Assembly: GCF_900096975.1 (NCBI RefSeq)
Contig: NZ_FMYQ01000002.1
Coordinates: 1 to 64,000, forward strand
DNA length: 64,000 nucleotides
Direction: 5' to 3'
Source of the DNA: Paraburkholderia lycopersici
GTDB taxonomy: Bacteria > Pseudomonadota > Gammaproteobacteria > Burkholderiales > Burkholderiaceae
Shown: in pieces, positions 37,531 through 45,896 of the stretch
How the letters are laid out: every line of letters starts with the position of its first letter
How positions within the stretch are numbered: the stretch's first letter is position 1
Made by a program: the position numbers and the translations under genes
Notes under the pieces: generated by a model
Told to the model about the DNA's origin: nothing
Databases searched by the model: none
The model's input: only the letters and a program-made list of their open reading frames with translations

Positions 37531-37559
37531 GAGAGGTTATTCGTTCACCCGCCGTTTTT

Positions 37560-37599
37560 GCCTGCTCCAGGCGTGGGCGATGCCCTGCCTGGAGCAGGC
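37560..37599. terminator. Perfect 13-bp inverted repeat between convergent genes
   Basis: GCCTGCTCCAGGC at 37560-37572 is perfectly matched by GCCTGGAGCAGGC at 37587-37599, with a 14-base loop. It lies between the stops of the RcnB gene and the convergent membrane gene, where a shared terminator is expected. The T run (37555-37559) is on the left side only, so on neither strand is the stem followed by a classical U tract; it may end transcription less directly or protect RNA ends. Confidence 0.6.
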
Positions 37600-37600
37600 A

Positions 37601-37981
37601 TCAATCGACGAGCCGAGAACGCAGGCGCTTGTATTCGTCTTCCGTAATCGAGCCTGCTGCCTTTAGACGATCGAGCTTTTCGATTTCATCAGCGACACTG
37701 TAGCCAACGATGTGGCGCAGTTCCTCGCGTGCCTTTTGCGCTCGCTCCTGGTTGCGGGACGCCATGTCTCTACCCTGCGTGAGGATATAGGCGAATATGC
37801 CGATATAGGGAAGAACGATGAGAAATATTACCCAGATGATCTTCAGAAAACCCGATATGTCGGTTCGCCGAAACAGATCGCTTGTGATCGTGATGAAAAG
37901 CCAGAACCACAATATGAACATGAATATCGAAAAAGCATCGATAATGAAGTTTGAAAACGTAAAGCCGTTTGCGACGATCAT
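37601..37981 (-). CDS. Membrane protein with PLDc_N-like and SHOCT domains
   Basis: 126 residues from the ATG at 37981 (GAGGGAG upstream). Two membrane helices at about 10-32 and 44-66 form the short PLDc_N-type domain found at the N-terminus of cardiolipin synthases and in stand-alone proteins. A helical linker leads to a C-terminal SHOCT motif (EIEKLDRLKAAGSITEDEYKRLRSRL). SHOCT tails are thought to mediate oligomerisation. Function unknown; probably an inner-membrane stress or envelope protein. Confidence 0.83.
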   Translation of the reverse strand: MIVANGFTFSNFIIDAFSIFMFILWFWLFITITSDLFRRTDISGFLKIIWVIFLIVLPYIGIFAYILTQGRDMASRNQERAQKAREELRHIVGYSVADEIEKLDRLKAAGSITEDEYKRLRSRLVD

Positions 37982-38092
37982 GAAAGTTCTCCCTCGGGTG
38001 CGTGAGGCAAACTGCAACTGCGCGTTGATGTTCGCGTCATAGGCGCCATGACCCCGCTAGCAGGCATAAAGGCGGCCTCCGCCAGTGCCCAT

Positions 38093-38611
38093 TCAGGTCA
38101 GGCCCTTCTTGCGCTCGCGTCCAGCAAGCGGTACGACAGCCATCGAAATGAGATCGAGGCCGAGGAACAACCCAAGCAGGGGAAGCGGCACACTCGGGAA
38201 ATTGGCGGCAAGAAAGATGGCGAGCAGGAAGGACAGCGCAGCGCCGACAAGACTTATATTGTTGATCTTCACGTCCTCGCCAAGCGAGGCAATGATCTTG
38301 AAGAAGCCGTCGAGCACGAAGAATATCATCAGCATCACGGTAAGACCGCGCGCCCGTGCGCTGTCGTTTACCAGAATGAGGATGCCGATGAGAACGGGTA
38401 CGATAACGGGAGGAATTCTCCTGATGAAGAGCTTCCAGCCTCGCGCAGTAAAGAGATTCAGGGCGTGCACGAAGCCGCAAAAGAGCAGCATTCTCGCAAT
38501 GAAAAGTGTACCGATCAAAGATCTTGTCGTGAGCGACAGGATGATGCAGAGAATTCCCGCCACGACGAGAAGGGTTGAACTCGCAATCGGGAAAAAAGCA
38601 CGCTTTTTCAT
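38093..38611 (-). CDS. HdeD-like membrane protein
   Basis: 172 residues from the ATG at 38611, which gives a positive start (MKKRAFFP) before the first helix; an ATG at 38653 would add 14 residues. Neither has a clear ribosome site. Five to six hydrophobic segments with short loops and a GLFLGLDLISMAVV end fit the HdeD/DUF308 family, six-helix proteins first known from acid resistance in E. coli. It lies 111 bases upstream of the preceding minus-strand gene and may be cotranscribed with it. Confidence 0.72.
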   Translation of the reverse strand: MKKRAFFPIASSTLLVVAGILCIILSLTTRSLIGTLFIARMLLFCGFVHALNLFTARGWKLFIRRIPPVIVPVLIGILILVNDSARARGLTVMLMIFFVLDGFFKIIASLGEDVKINNISLVGAALSFLLAIFLAANFPSVPLPLLGLFLGLDLISMAVVPLAGRERKKGLT

Positions 38612-38767
38612 ATTCGAATGTAACTGCATCAATACGGTTACATAGCTCGACATGTATGACTTATGTGTATGCTTATCGAATTGCAGGCTTTAGCGAAATT
38701 AAGCGTTCTACTATCGGCCGTGGAAGTATAGTGCGTCACCCTGCAAATACAAGGGCGCGAGTGCATC

Positions 38768-40618
38768 ATGAATTCCGAACGCAGCCACACCTTCTCGTTC
38801 AGTCCCGACGGCGAACACTTCCTGATCGACGGCAAGCCGTTTCAGATCCGCAGCGGCGAGATGCATCCGGCGCGCATCCCGCGCGCGTATTGGCAGCATC
38901 GAATTCTCACAGCGAAAGCAATGGGGATGAACTGCGTCTCGTTGTACATCATGTGGAACTACCACGAGACGCGTGAAGGCATATTCGATTTCCACAGCGG
39001 CAACCGCGATATCGAGTCGTTCATCCGCTTGTGCCAGTCGGAAGCGATGTGGGTGCTGCTGCGCCCAGGCCCATACGTGTGCGCCGAGTGGGACCTTGGC
39101 GGCCTCCCTTCGTATCTGCTCGGCGACCCAACCATTCGCCTGAGAACCGACTCCGCCACCAGTCCTCGCTATATGTCGGCCGTAGCGCGCTACATCGATG
39201 AACTGGTCCCGCGCATCAAGCCATTGATGATCGAAAATGGCGGACCGATCCTGATGATCCAGATCGAGAACGAGTATGGATCGTATGCGAGCAATCCGGC
39301 TTACCTCGAAGCCCTCAGACAGCTCTGGCTAAAGGGAGGCATAGCCGGGCCGTTCTATACCGAAGACGGTCTCCCGCAACTGGAGCACAACCGCACCACG
39401 GTAAGCGGCGGTGCGATCGCGCTAAGCAACGGAAACGCGGCAACAATCGCGGCCGTGCGCCGCGCGTTCCCCACCGTACCCGCAATGGCTGGAGAGGCGT
39501 ACCCCGGCTGGCTTACCCATTGGGGCGAAGCAACGTTCGCGGGCTCGGACTACGATCTCTCCGATACCCTGACGGCGTTCATGCAGTCGCAGCTATCGTT
39601 CAACCTCTACGTCATCCATGGGGGCACGAACTTTGGTTTTTACGCGGGCGCGAACGTGGACGAATCGGGCAACTACCAGCCCGATATCACAAGCTACGAT
39701 TACTGCGCGCCGATCAGCGAGCAAGGCATGGTGACGCCGAAGTACGTGAAGTATCGCGAGATCATAGCCAGTTATCTGGCCGATCCATTGCCGGAGATAC
39801 CCGATGCGGTCGCCACGCTCGGACATACCGACACGGCGATCTCGACGCCGGCACTGTACGCGTCAATATGGGACAACCTGCCTGCGGCCCTGCCGCGCGA
39901 TCAGAGCGTCGATCCACAGCCGTTCGAGCACCACGGTCAGGCTTTTGGCTTCATGCTCTACAGGAAAACGTTGCAGACGCATGCAAATGCAGTGCTGGAT
40001 ATCAGCAGCGTTCACGACTACGCGACAGTTTTCCTCGGCGAGAAGTACGCGGGCGGTGTTTCGAGAGCGCCAATCCCGCGCGGGTACGCGCGGGCGTTAC
40101 GCATGATGCATCGTGCGCCGCTTGCGCTGCGTTCCGCGATGCAGGATTGCAAGCCTCGCGGTCCCGTTCCGCTCGAGATTCTTGTCGAGGGCATGGGGCG
40201 CGTCAATTTCGGCCCAGAGATGGCCGACCGCAAAGGGCTGCTGGAGCCAGTCCGGATGCAGCAAGCCGATGGCTCGATTTTGCCGTTGCAGGATTGGGAA
40301 ATCTTCCTGCTGCCGATGGACGAAGCATTTATCGAGAGTCTGACGGAACGCTGCACGAACCCGCTCAAACCCGGGCTTTTTTTCAAGGCGGTACTGCGGC
40401 TGGATGAAATCGGCGACACGTGGCTGGATATGCGCGACTGGACCAAGGGTATCGTGTGGGTCAATGGTCACAATCTCGGACGCTACTGGAACATCGGCCC
40501 GCAACAACGCTTGTTTTGCCCCGCGCCGTGGCTCACTCGAGGTGAGAATGAGGTATTGGTCTTCGATCTGCACCAGATCGAAGCAAAGCCGTTGCCACTG
40601 GCAAATTCGTTGTACTAG
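38768..40618 (+). CDS. GH35 beta-galactosidase
   Basis: 616 residues without a signal peptide, so probably cytoplasmic. It hydrolyses terminal beta-galactosides. The N-terminal TIM barrel has the GH35 start (FLIDGKPFQIRSGEMHPARIP), RPGPYVCAEWDLGGLP, the acid/base Glu at 169 (IENEYGSY) and the nucleophile Glu at 243 (AGEAYPGW). GGTNFGF is also typical. The C-terminal 200 residues are beta-sandwich domains ending with VNGHNLGRYWNIGPQ. It lies tail-to-tail, two bases apart, with a GH36-like glycosidase, suggesting shared use of galactosides, but no transporter or regulator is adjacent. Confidence 0.92.
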   Translation: MNSERSHTFSFSPDGEHFLIDGKPFQIRSGEMHPARIPRAYWQHRILTAKAMGMNCVSLYIMWNYHETREGIFDFHSGNRDIESFIRLCQSEAMWVLLRPGPYVCAEWDLGGLPSYLLGDPTIRLRTDSATSPRYMSAVARYIDELVPRIKPLMIENGGPILMIQIENEYGSYASNPAYLEALRQLWLKGGIAGPFYTEDGLPQLEHNRTTVSGGAIALSNGNAATIAAVRRAFPTVPAMAGEAYPGWLTHWGEATFAGSDYDLSDTLTAFMQSQLSFNLYVIHGGTNFGFYAGANVDESGNYQPDITSYDYCAPISEQGMVTPKYVKYREIIASYLADPLPEIPDAVATLGHTDTAISTPALYASIWDNLPAALPRDQSVDPQPFEHHGQAFGFMLYRKTLQTHANAVLDISSVHDYATVFLGEKYAGGVSRAPIPRGYARALRMMHRAPLALRSAMQDCKPRGPVPLEILVEGMGRVNFGPEMADRKGLLEPVRMQQADGSILPLQDWEIFLLPMDEAFIESLTERCTNPLKPGLFFKAVLRLDEIGDTWLDMRDWTKGIVWVNGHNLGRYWNIGPQQRLFCPAPWLTRGENEVLVFDLHQIEAKPLPLANSLY

Positions 40619-40620
40619 CG

Positions 40621-42591
40621 CTAGCGCGGCGTTCCCTCGGCCAGCGGCACGAGTTCCAGCGTAAGCACTTCGAACGGCGCGAGCTGGACCTCGTGCGGCA
40701 CGTCCGCTTCCATTACCGCCGGAGTCGTCGCACAGGCCACTGTGCGCCAGCGGGTTCGTGAATGGAATCGTCCTGGCACCGCGGCCGGCAACTCCAGATG
40801 GCGCCGCAAATCGATTGCGAAGCGTTGCGTACAACGGTGCGGATTGCGTAGCGTCACGCAGGCCTTGTGCGGCGCCCACGCGGCCCAACCGTAGACGGCC
40901 TGTTCGTCGGGCGCTCCGCCTATCCAGTGGCTGTCGCGCAAAACGTCGGCATTCTCGCGCGCCCACCTGGCGGCGGCGGCGAGCTCGTCCCAATCGCTTG
41001 CGCCAAGCAGTGCCGGCGTGATGTACAGCTCCTGCAACTGCGTGCCGCTCGCGAAGAAGGAGCGCACCTCATTGGCGAAAGCATCGCCTGCAGACGTATT
41101 GAGACGCGGATTGCACTGTGCATAGACAATGCCGTGCAGCATCAGCGAATTGACGGGAAAGAACGGACTGCGCAGCACGACGTTGCGATACGTCTGCGCG
41201 TCGCGGTACGTGATCCAGCGCTCGCGGTTCGTGCCGCTGCCGGCGAGGCCGTCGTCGCTGCCGCCGCGCCAGATCGCGTCTACATCACGCAGCCAGAATG
41301 GCGACGGATGCGTTCCTGTCGAAAGATTGATGAACGTGTCCGGCCTTGCCGCGCGAATGTCCGCGATAAGCTGGATCGCGGCATCCCAGTCGCTGTCGAA
41401 GAGGCTGCCCGGAAACACCCGATCGGCATTGCCAGTGCCGTCGAACTTGAACTGGTTCACGCCGTCCCGCATGAGCAAGTCCATGACGACTTCGCGAAAG
41501 CGCTGGAAATATCTCGGCCCCGACAACGCGAAGCCGCCATCGATAACCTCATAACCGGCGACGATACCTCGCCTCACGCGCTCATGTTTCGGCGCGCCGT
41601 AGCCGCCCCAAGGCGAAAGCCATACGCCGGGCGCGGCGCCATAGCGTCGCGCGGCGGCGCGTAATGCGGCGAAACCATGCGGAAACGCCTTGCTGAAATG
41701 CCAGCCGCCGTCGAGGTCGTCCCAGCCATCGTCGAACAGAAACGAATCGATCTGCACGGCGCGCGCGGCATGCAATTCGCCGCCAATCGTTTCGATACGC
41801 TCCAGCGCCGCGTCCTCCGTGTAGGGCGTGAGGTAGCCGATATCCCCCCAGCTGTTGTAGTGCAGAAATGGGCGATAGGGCCTCGCCCGCTCCCGCTCCA
41901 GGTAAGCGGCGAACTCGCGCCGCCGCTGACCGTCTGCCGCCACGCCGGCTACCGCGGAATAATCCAGTGTGCGGTTCCTTTTCAGCGGCAACGTGCGTTG
42001 CAGCGTAAAGGAGACGCTACCGTCGCCCTCATGACTAGCTGCCAGCGGCATCTCGAAGCCGAGATAGAAATTGCCGGCGATGATTGGCGTGCCGTTTCGC
42101 TCGCCACTGAACTGTGCGCCGGCAACCCGCGCCTCCAGCAACGAAACGACAATGATGGCTTCATCCCGAAGAAGCGCCGTAACCGCGATCCCCATGCGCA
42201 GATAGCGTGAATGCACGCGTTGCTCTACGCTCCATTGAATCTTCAGGCGGCCTTGCGGGTCGGTCAGAGTGAAGCTCACACGCCGCCCTGCGGTTCGTTC
42301 GGCTAGTCGGGATGCGTGGACCTTGGGGACGAGTGCCTCTTCCCTCACGGGCGCAACGATCCTCGCTTCAGTCGGGCCGACGGTAGTCCCGTCTGCGAAC
42401 GTGAGCAAAAATGGCGCGACGATGGGCAGCGCATCTCCGCGAGTGCGATCGATCAACGAAAAGTCGGTGAGCTGCGCATTACCGAATGTCCAGCGCAATG
42501 CAATTACGCCGTTGCCGAACGAGCTAGCACCGCCTTTCGTCCGGAACACGGGCATGCCGTCTTGTGGGGACGAAGCTTCGATGGCGCGCAT
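40621..42591 (-). CDS. GH36-like alpha-galactosidase
   Basis: 656 residues from the ATG at 42591 (GAGGCAGG upstream); a TTG at 42636 is an alternative. The N-terminal beta-sandwich is followed by a TIM barrel with FLHYNSWGDIGY, the DDGWDDLDGGW motif and the probable nucleophile Asp in QFKFDGTGN. These match the clan D fold (GH27/GH36), although the sequence is not a standard MelA or RafA. The substrate may be an alpha-galactoside or alpha-N-acetylgalactosaminide. No signal peptide. Convergent with the GH35 gene. Confidence 0.82.
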   Translation of the reverse strand: MRAIEASSPQDGMPVFRTKGGASSFGNGVIALRWTFGNAQLTDFSLIDRTRGDALPIVAPFLLTFADGTTVGPTEARIVAPVREEALVPKVHASRLAERTAGRRVSFTLTDPQGRLKIQWSVEQRVHSRYLRMGIAVTALLRDEAIIVVSLLEARVAGAQFSGERNGTPIIAGNFYLGFEMPLAASHEGDGSVSFTLQRTLPLKRNRTLDYSAVAGVAADGQRRREFAAYLERERARPYRPFLHYNSWGDIGYLTPYTEDAALERIETIGGELHAARAVQIDSFLFDDGWDDLDGGWHFSKAFPHGFAALRAAARRYGAAPGVWLSPWGGYGAPKHERVRRGIVAGYEVIDGGFALSGPRYFQRFREVVMDLLMRDGVNQFKFDGTGNADRVFPGSLFDSDWDAAIQLIADIRAARPDTFINLSTGTHPSPFWLRDVDAIWRGGSDDGLAGSGTNRERWITYRDAQTYRNVVLRSPFFPVNSLMLHGIVYAQCNPRLNTSAGDAFANEVRSFFASGTQLQELYITPALLGASDWDELAAAARWARENADVLRDSHWIGGAPDEQAVYGWAAWAPHKACVTLRNPHRCTQRFAIDLRRHLELPAAVPGRFHSRTRWRTVACATTPAVMEADVPHEVQLAPFEVLTLELVPLAEGTPR

Positions 42592-42858
42592 GGCGGACCT
42601 GCCTCGATCAGTGGAGCTTCCATAGATTAGTGACAATGATCGCGCTGGGCAACACGCTCAAGCGAACGAAAGTTCCAGCCCTCAGTTCGCGCGCAACGTA
42701 ACTGGCCACTACCTTATGTGAACCTTAAAACTGTCGAACGCATTCCATGCTTTACCGCTGGTTACACGATTGACAATTCCGAGGGTCTCTTTCGCGTCCG
42801 CTACGACTAGAATCCGCTTCCATCACAACCGCGTCGGTTGACTGGAACAGAGATCTTT

Positions 42859-43164
42859 ATGAATCGCCTGACGTTTTATCTTCTCGCAGGGCTGGCAGGA
42901 ACATGTGTGAGCACGGCGGCATTCGCTCATGCCGATGTCGGCGTCTATCTCGGTGTTCCCGGGCCGGTCTACGCAGCGCCTCCGTCGGTGTATGAGGCAC
43001 CGCCCGTGGTCTATGAAGCGCCGCCCGCAGCAGTTTACGAAGCCGCGCCGGTGTACGGCTACGGCTACAGCTACCGTTACGACCGTGACGACGACGAACG
43101 CCGCTGGCACGACCATGGACATCACCGTGGCTGGGAGCATCATCACGGCGACGACGACGATTGA
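42859..43164 (+). CDS. Small secreted protein with VYEAPP repeats and His/Asp tail
   Basis: 101 residues from the ATG at 42859. The signal peptide ends at AFAHA (about residue 24). The mature part has a tandem VYEAPP/VVYEAPP/VYEAAP repeat (about 44-67), then a Tyr/Gly segment (YGYGYSYRY) and a charged end of Asp, His, Arg and Trp (HDHGHHRGWEHHHGDDDD). The tail looks able to bind divalent metals. Similar Tyr/Pro and His-rich exported proteins are common in Burkholderia and have no known role. Confidence 0.76.
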   Translation: MNRLTFYLLAGLAGTCVSTAAFAHADVGVYLGVPGPVYAAPPSVYEAPPVVYEAPPAAVYEAAPVYGYGYSYRYDRDDDERRWHDHGHHRGWEHHHGDDDD

Positions 43165-43188
43165 CCGGCATCCCGGATAGGGACTGAC

Positions 43189-43398
43189 ATGATCGCCTTT
43201 ATCGGCGTGCGGGTGGAACCGGGCCAGCCGACCGCCGACATCGTCGATCCGCTCACCGATCGCGTCGTCACCGCCACGAGTTCCGTCACCGGCGCGCTAT
43301 ATGCACGGCAACGTGCACGCTTTGCCACCGCCGGGATGGAAGTGGCGTGGGTCGCGGGAGCCACCCCGCTTCGCAGCGGCTCACTGCTGCCGAACTAA
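43189..43398 (+). CDS. Small hypothetical protein
   Basis: 69 residues, ATG with a weak AGGGA six bases upstream, 24 bases after the previous stop. Soluble, no signal peptide, and its amino-acid composition is more protein-like than the shadow frames around it (FIGVRVEPGQPTADIVDPLTD). No family recognised. It might be cotranscribed with the upstream secreted protein. Confidence 0.45.
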   Translation: MIAFIGVRVEPGQPTADIVDPLTDRVVTATSSVTGALYARQRARFATAGMEVAWVAGATPLRSGSLLPN

Positions 43399-43716
43399 GC
43401 GGATTGCCTCGGTTTAAAGGGGGCCATGCCGCTGAGCCGAATGATCGGACACGTCGTTCGAAAGCGAAACGATATGTGACCAACCGTAACAATAGCCACG
43501 GACCTACTCACCGGTGGCGATATCAGGCCTTTCCCGCGCGGCCAGAGCGGCGGCAAGCGCATTTTACACTTGCTTTCGATTCTTTACCTACGCGCGATGA
43601 TTTCAAACATACGATGAAAAACGCCTTGCGCGTCAGGCACAAAGGCGGCCCGCGAATAACGCCGCGGGCCGCCTTTCTCATTCGTAATCCAATCAGCGGA
43701 ATGGCCCACACAATAA
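43399..43716. other. Intergenic region, possible small RNA locus
   Basis: About 320 bases without a convincing protein gene, ending in a strong hairpin that lies 40 bases before the PAP2 gene. Because no gene upstream of the hairpin is close, it may end a short transcript made within this region. No promoter is clear. Confidence 0.4.
43641..43676. terminator. 14-bp GC-rich stem with A/T ends
   Basis: AAAGGCGGCCCGCG (43641-43654) pairs perfectly with CGCGGGCCGCCTTT (43663-43676) around an 8-base loop. The AAA/TTT edges would let it work in both directions. It sits directly upstream of the PAP2 gene and well downstream of the small hypothetical gene. Confidence 0.75.
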
Positions 43717-44409
43717 ATGAACCGCTTCGACACCGTCATTCTGGGAGTTCTCACTCAAGCCCATCTTGCCCCGTTGCTCAATCACGCGATTCGGGTAATG
43801 GCGGGACTCTATACGTTCAAAGGTTACTTGCTGATCCCGCTATTGTGGTGGATCTGGTTCCAGCCGAGCGAACGCCGCGAATGGCGGCGCGAGATGGTGA
43901 TCGCCACGCTGGCGAGCGGCCTGATCGCGCTCGCGGCGGGGCGCCTGCTCGCGCGTTTTCTGCCGTTTCGCCAACGCCCGCTTTTCAATCCGGAACTGCA
44001 TCTGCATTTCGCCTCGTCGTCGCTGAGGGCGGCCGGACTGACCGACTGGAGTTCGTTTCCAAGCGATCACGCCATGCTGTGGGTGGCGATCGCGATGGGA
44101 ATATTCCTCGTATGGCGCGTCGCCGGGATATTGGCGCTTTTATATGCGGCAGTGGTCATCTGTTTGCCGCGTGCATATCTGGGCTATCACTACCCGACGG
44201 ATCTGCTCGCGGGTGCCGCGATCGGCGTGGTGATTACGTGGCTCATGACGCGCGACGCGGTCAGGAAACGAACCGCCGCGCCCCTTCTGCTCTGCAGCAT
44301 GCGCTATCCCGGGCCGGCCGCAATGCTCGGGTTTCTCGTGTGCTTCGAGCTCGTCACCCAGTTCGACGATCTTCTGCGACTCGCCCATTCGGTGTTGCAT
44401 GCGACGTGA
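43717..44409 (+). CDS. PAP2 family phosphatase, membrane-bound
   Basis: 230 residues with about six helices. The three phosphatase motifs are recognisable: RFLPFRQRPLFNP, SSFPSDHAML (Asp replaces Gly in the usual PSGH) and RAYLGYHYPTDLLAG, with the catalytic His in YHYPTD. Likely substrates are lipid phosphates such as undecaprenyl pyrophosphate or phosphatidic acid. It ends convergent to the aldehyde dehydrogenase gene, with a hairpin between the stops. Confidence 0.86.
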   Translation: MNRFDTVILGVLTQAHLAPLLNHAIRVMAGLYTFKGYLLIPLLWWIWFQPSERREWRREMVIATLASGLIALAAGRLLARFLPFRQRPLFNPELHLHFASSSLRAAGLTDWSSFPSDHAMLWVAIAMGIFLVWRVAGILALLYAAVVICLPRAYLGYHYPTDLLAGAAIGVVITWLMTRDAVRKRTAAPLLLCSMRYPGPAAMLGFLVCFELVTQFDDLLRLAHSVLHAT

Positions 44410-44410
44410 C

Positions 44411-44434
44411 GGGCGGCGCCGAAAGACGCCGCCC
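44411..44434. terminator. Hairpin between convergent PAP2 and aldehyde dehydrogenase genes
   Basis: GGGCGGCG (44411-44418) and CGCCGCCC (44427-44434) form a perfect 8-bp stem with an 8-base loop in the 33 bases separating two stop codons. No T run follows on either side, so it is a probable but not classical terminator. Confidence 0.5.
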
Positions 44435-44442
44435 GCGTCCGC

Positions 44443-45885
44443 TCAAACCGTGCCCGGATTGATATAGGCCGTCTTGACCGTAGTGTAGAACTCGCGCGCA
44501 TAGCTGCCCTGCTCGCGCGGACCATAACTCGATCCCTTGCGCCCGCCAAACGGGACGTGATAGTCCACGCCCGCCGTTGCGGTATTCACCATGACCATGC
44601 CGGCCTGCACATGACGACGGAAATGGTTAGCATAACCGATCGACGTCGTGCAGATACCGGCCGACAAGCCGAACTCCGTGTCGTTCGCCGCGGCGAGCGC
44701 TTCATGGTAGTCCTTGACCTTGATGACCGAAGCGACCGGGCCAAACACCTCTTCGCGGTTGATCCGCATCCCCGCCGTCGTGCGGGTAACCAGCGCGGGC
44801 GCGAGAAAATAGCCGCGCGTCGCGCCTTCAACGCGTTCGCCGCCAAACACCTCGCCGCCCTCCTCGCGCGCAATCGCAATATAGCGCTCGTCCTGCTGAA
44901 GCTGCTTGTCGTCGACCACAGGCCCGATATGGGTCCCGTCCGCCAGCGCGTCGCCGGTCTTCAGCGTTTTCATGCGTGCCTTCATGGCCTCCACGAAGCG
45001 GTCGTGAATGCCTTCGGTCACGATGAACCGGCTCGACGCCGTGCATCGCTGGCCCGTCGAGAAGAACGCGCCATTGATGCACGCCTCCACGGCCACGTCG
45101 AGGTCGGCGTCGTCGAGCACGACCATGGGATTCTTGCCGCCCATTTCCAGCTGGAACTTCTTGCCCGTCGCAAAGCACTTCGCGCCGATCGCGCGGCCCG
45201 TCGCGACAGAGCCGGTGAAGCTGACGGCATCGACATCAGGAGAGCTGACTATTGCCTCTCCCACCACCGATCCACGGCCCATCACCAGGTTGATGACGCC
45301 GGCCGGCGCACCGGCCTCGGCAATGATCTTCACGAGCTCCCACGTGCTGGCCGGCACGAGGTCCGCGGGCTTGATGACGACCGTGTTGCCGTAAGCAAGC
45401 GCGGGCGCGATCTTCCACGCGGGAATCGCGATCGGAAAGTTCCAGGGCGTGATGAGCCCGATGACGCCGAGCGGCTCGCGCGTCACCTCGACGGTCATTC
45501 CCGGCCGCACCGAAGGCACGATCTCGCCATCGAGGCGAAGCGCCTCTCCAGCAAAAAACTTGAAAATCTGCCCGGCGCGTCCGACCTCGCCGATTGCCTC
45601 GGGAAGCGTCTTGCCTTCTTCGCGCGCGAGCAACCGGCCCAGCTCGGCCTTACGGGCGAGAATGACGCTGCCCACCTGATCGAGCAGGTCGAAACGTTGC
45701 TGCGGCGTCGAAAGCGACCACTGCGCGAAGGCCTTGCGCGCGGCGGCAATGGCGTCGCGCGTCTGCGCCCCGTCGGCCTGCGCGAATTCGCCGATCGCGT
45801 CGTCGAGGTTGGAGGGGTTGAGGTTGGTGGAGGCCGTGGCGCCGCGCACCCACTGGCCACCGACGTAGTTGTCGAACCGGTTCAT
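44443..45885 (-). CDS. Aldehyde dehydrogenase, 2-oxoglutarate semialdehyde type
   Basis: 480 residues from the ATG at 45885, preceded by GAGGAAAG; an ATG at 45900 would add five. Catalytic Cys 281 (STGQRCTASSRF), general base Glu in LEMGGKNP, and the NAD motif TPWNFPIAIPAWKIAPALAYGN. In the setting of a pentonate dehydratase and an FAH-family dehydratase it should oxidise 2-oxoglutarate semialdehyde to 2-oxoglutarate, the last step of the Weimberg route. Sequence alone would also allow succinate-semialdehyde dehydrogenase. Last gene of a three-gene operon. Confidence 0.9.
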   Translation of the reverse strand: MNRFDNYVGGQWVRGATASTNLNPSNLDDAIGEFAQADGAQTRDAIAAARKAFAQWSLSTPQQRFDLLDQVGSVILARKAELGRLLAREEGKTLPEAIGEVGRAGQIFKFFAGEALRLDGEIVPSVRPGMTVEVTREPLGVIGLITPWNFPIAIPAWKIAPALAYGNTVVIKPADLVPASTWELVKIIAEAGAPAGVINLVMGRGSVVGEAIVSSPDVDAVSFTGSVATGRAIGAKCFATGKKFQLEMGGKNPMVVLDDADLDVAVEACINGAFFSTGQRCTASSRFIVTEGIHDRFVEAMKARMKTLKTGDALADGTHIGPVVDDKQLQQDERYIAIAREEGGEVFGGERVEGATRGYFLAPALVTRTTAGMRINREEVFGPVASVIKVKDYHEALAAANDTEFGLSAGICTTSIGYANHFRRHVQAGMVMVNTATAGVDYHVPFGGRKGSSYGPREQGSYAREFYTTVKTAYINPGTV

Positions 45886-45896
45886 GTTGTCTTTCC

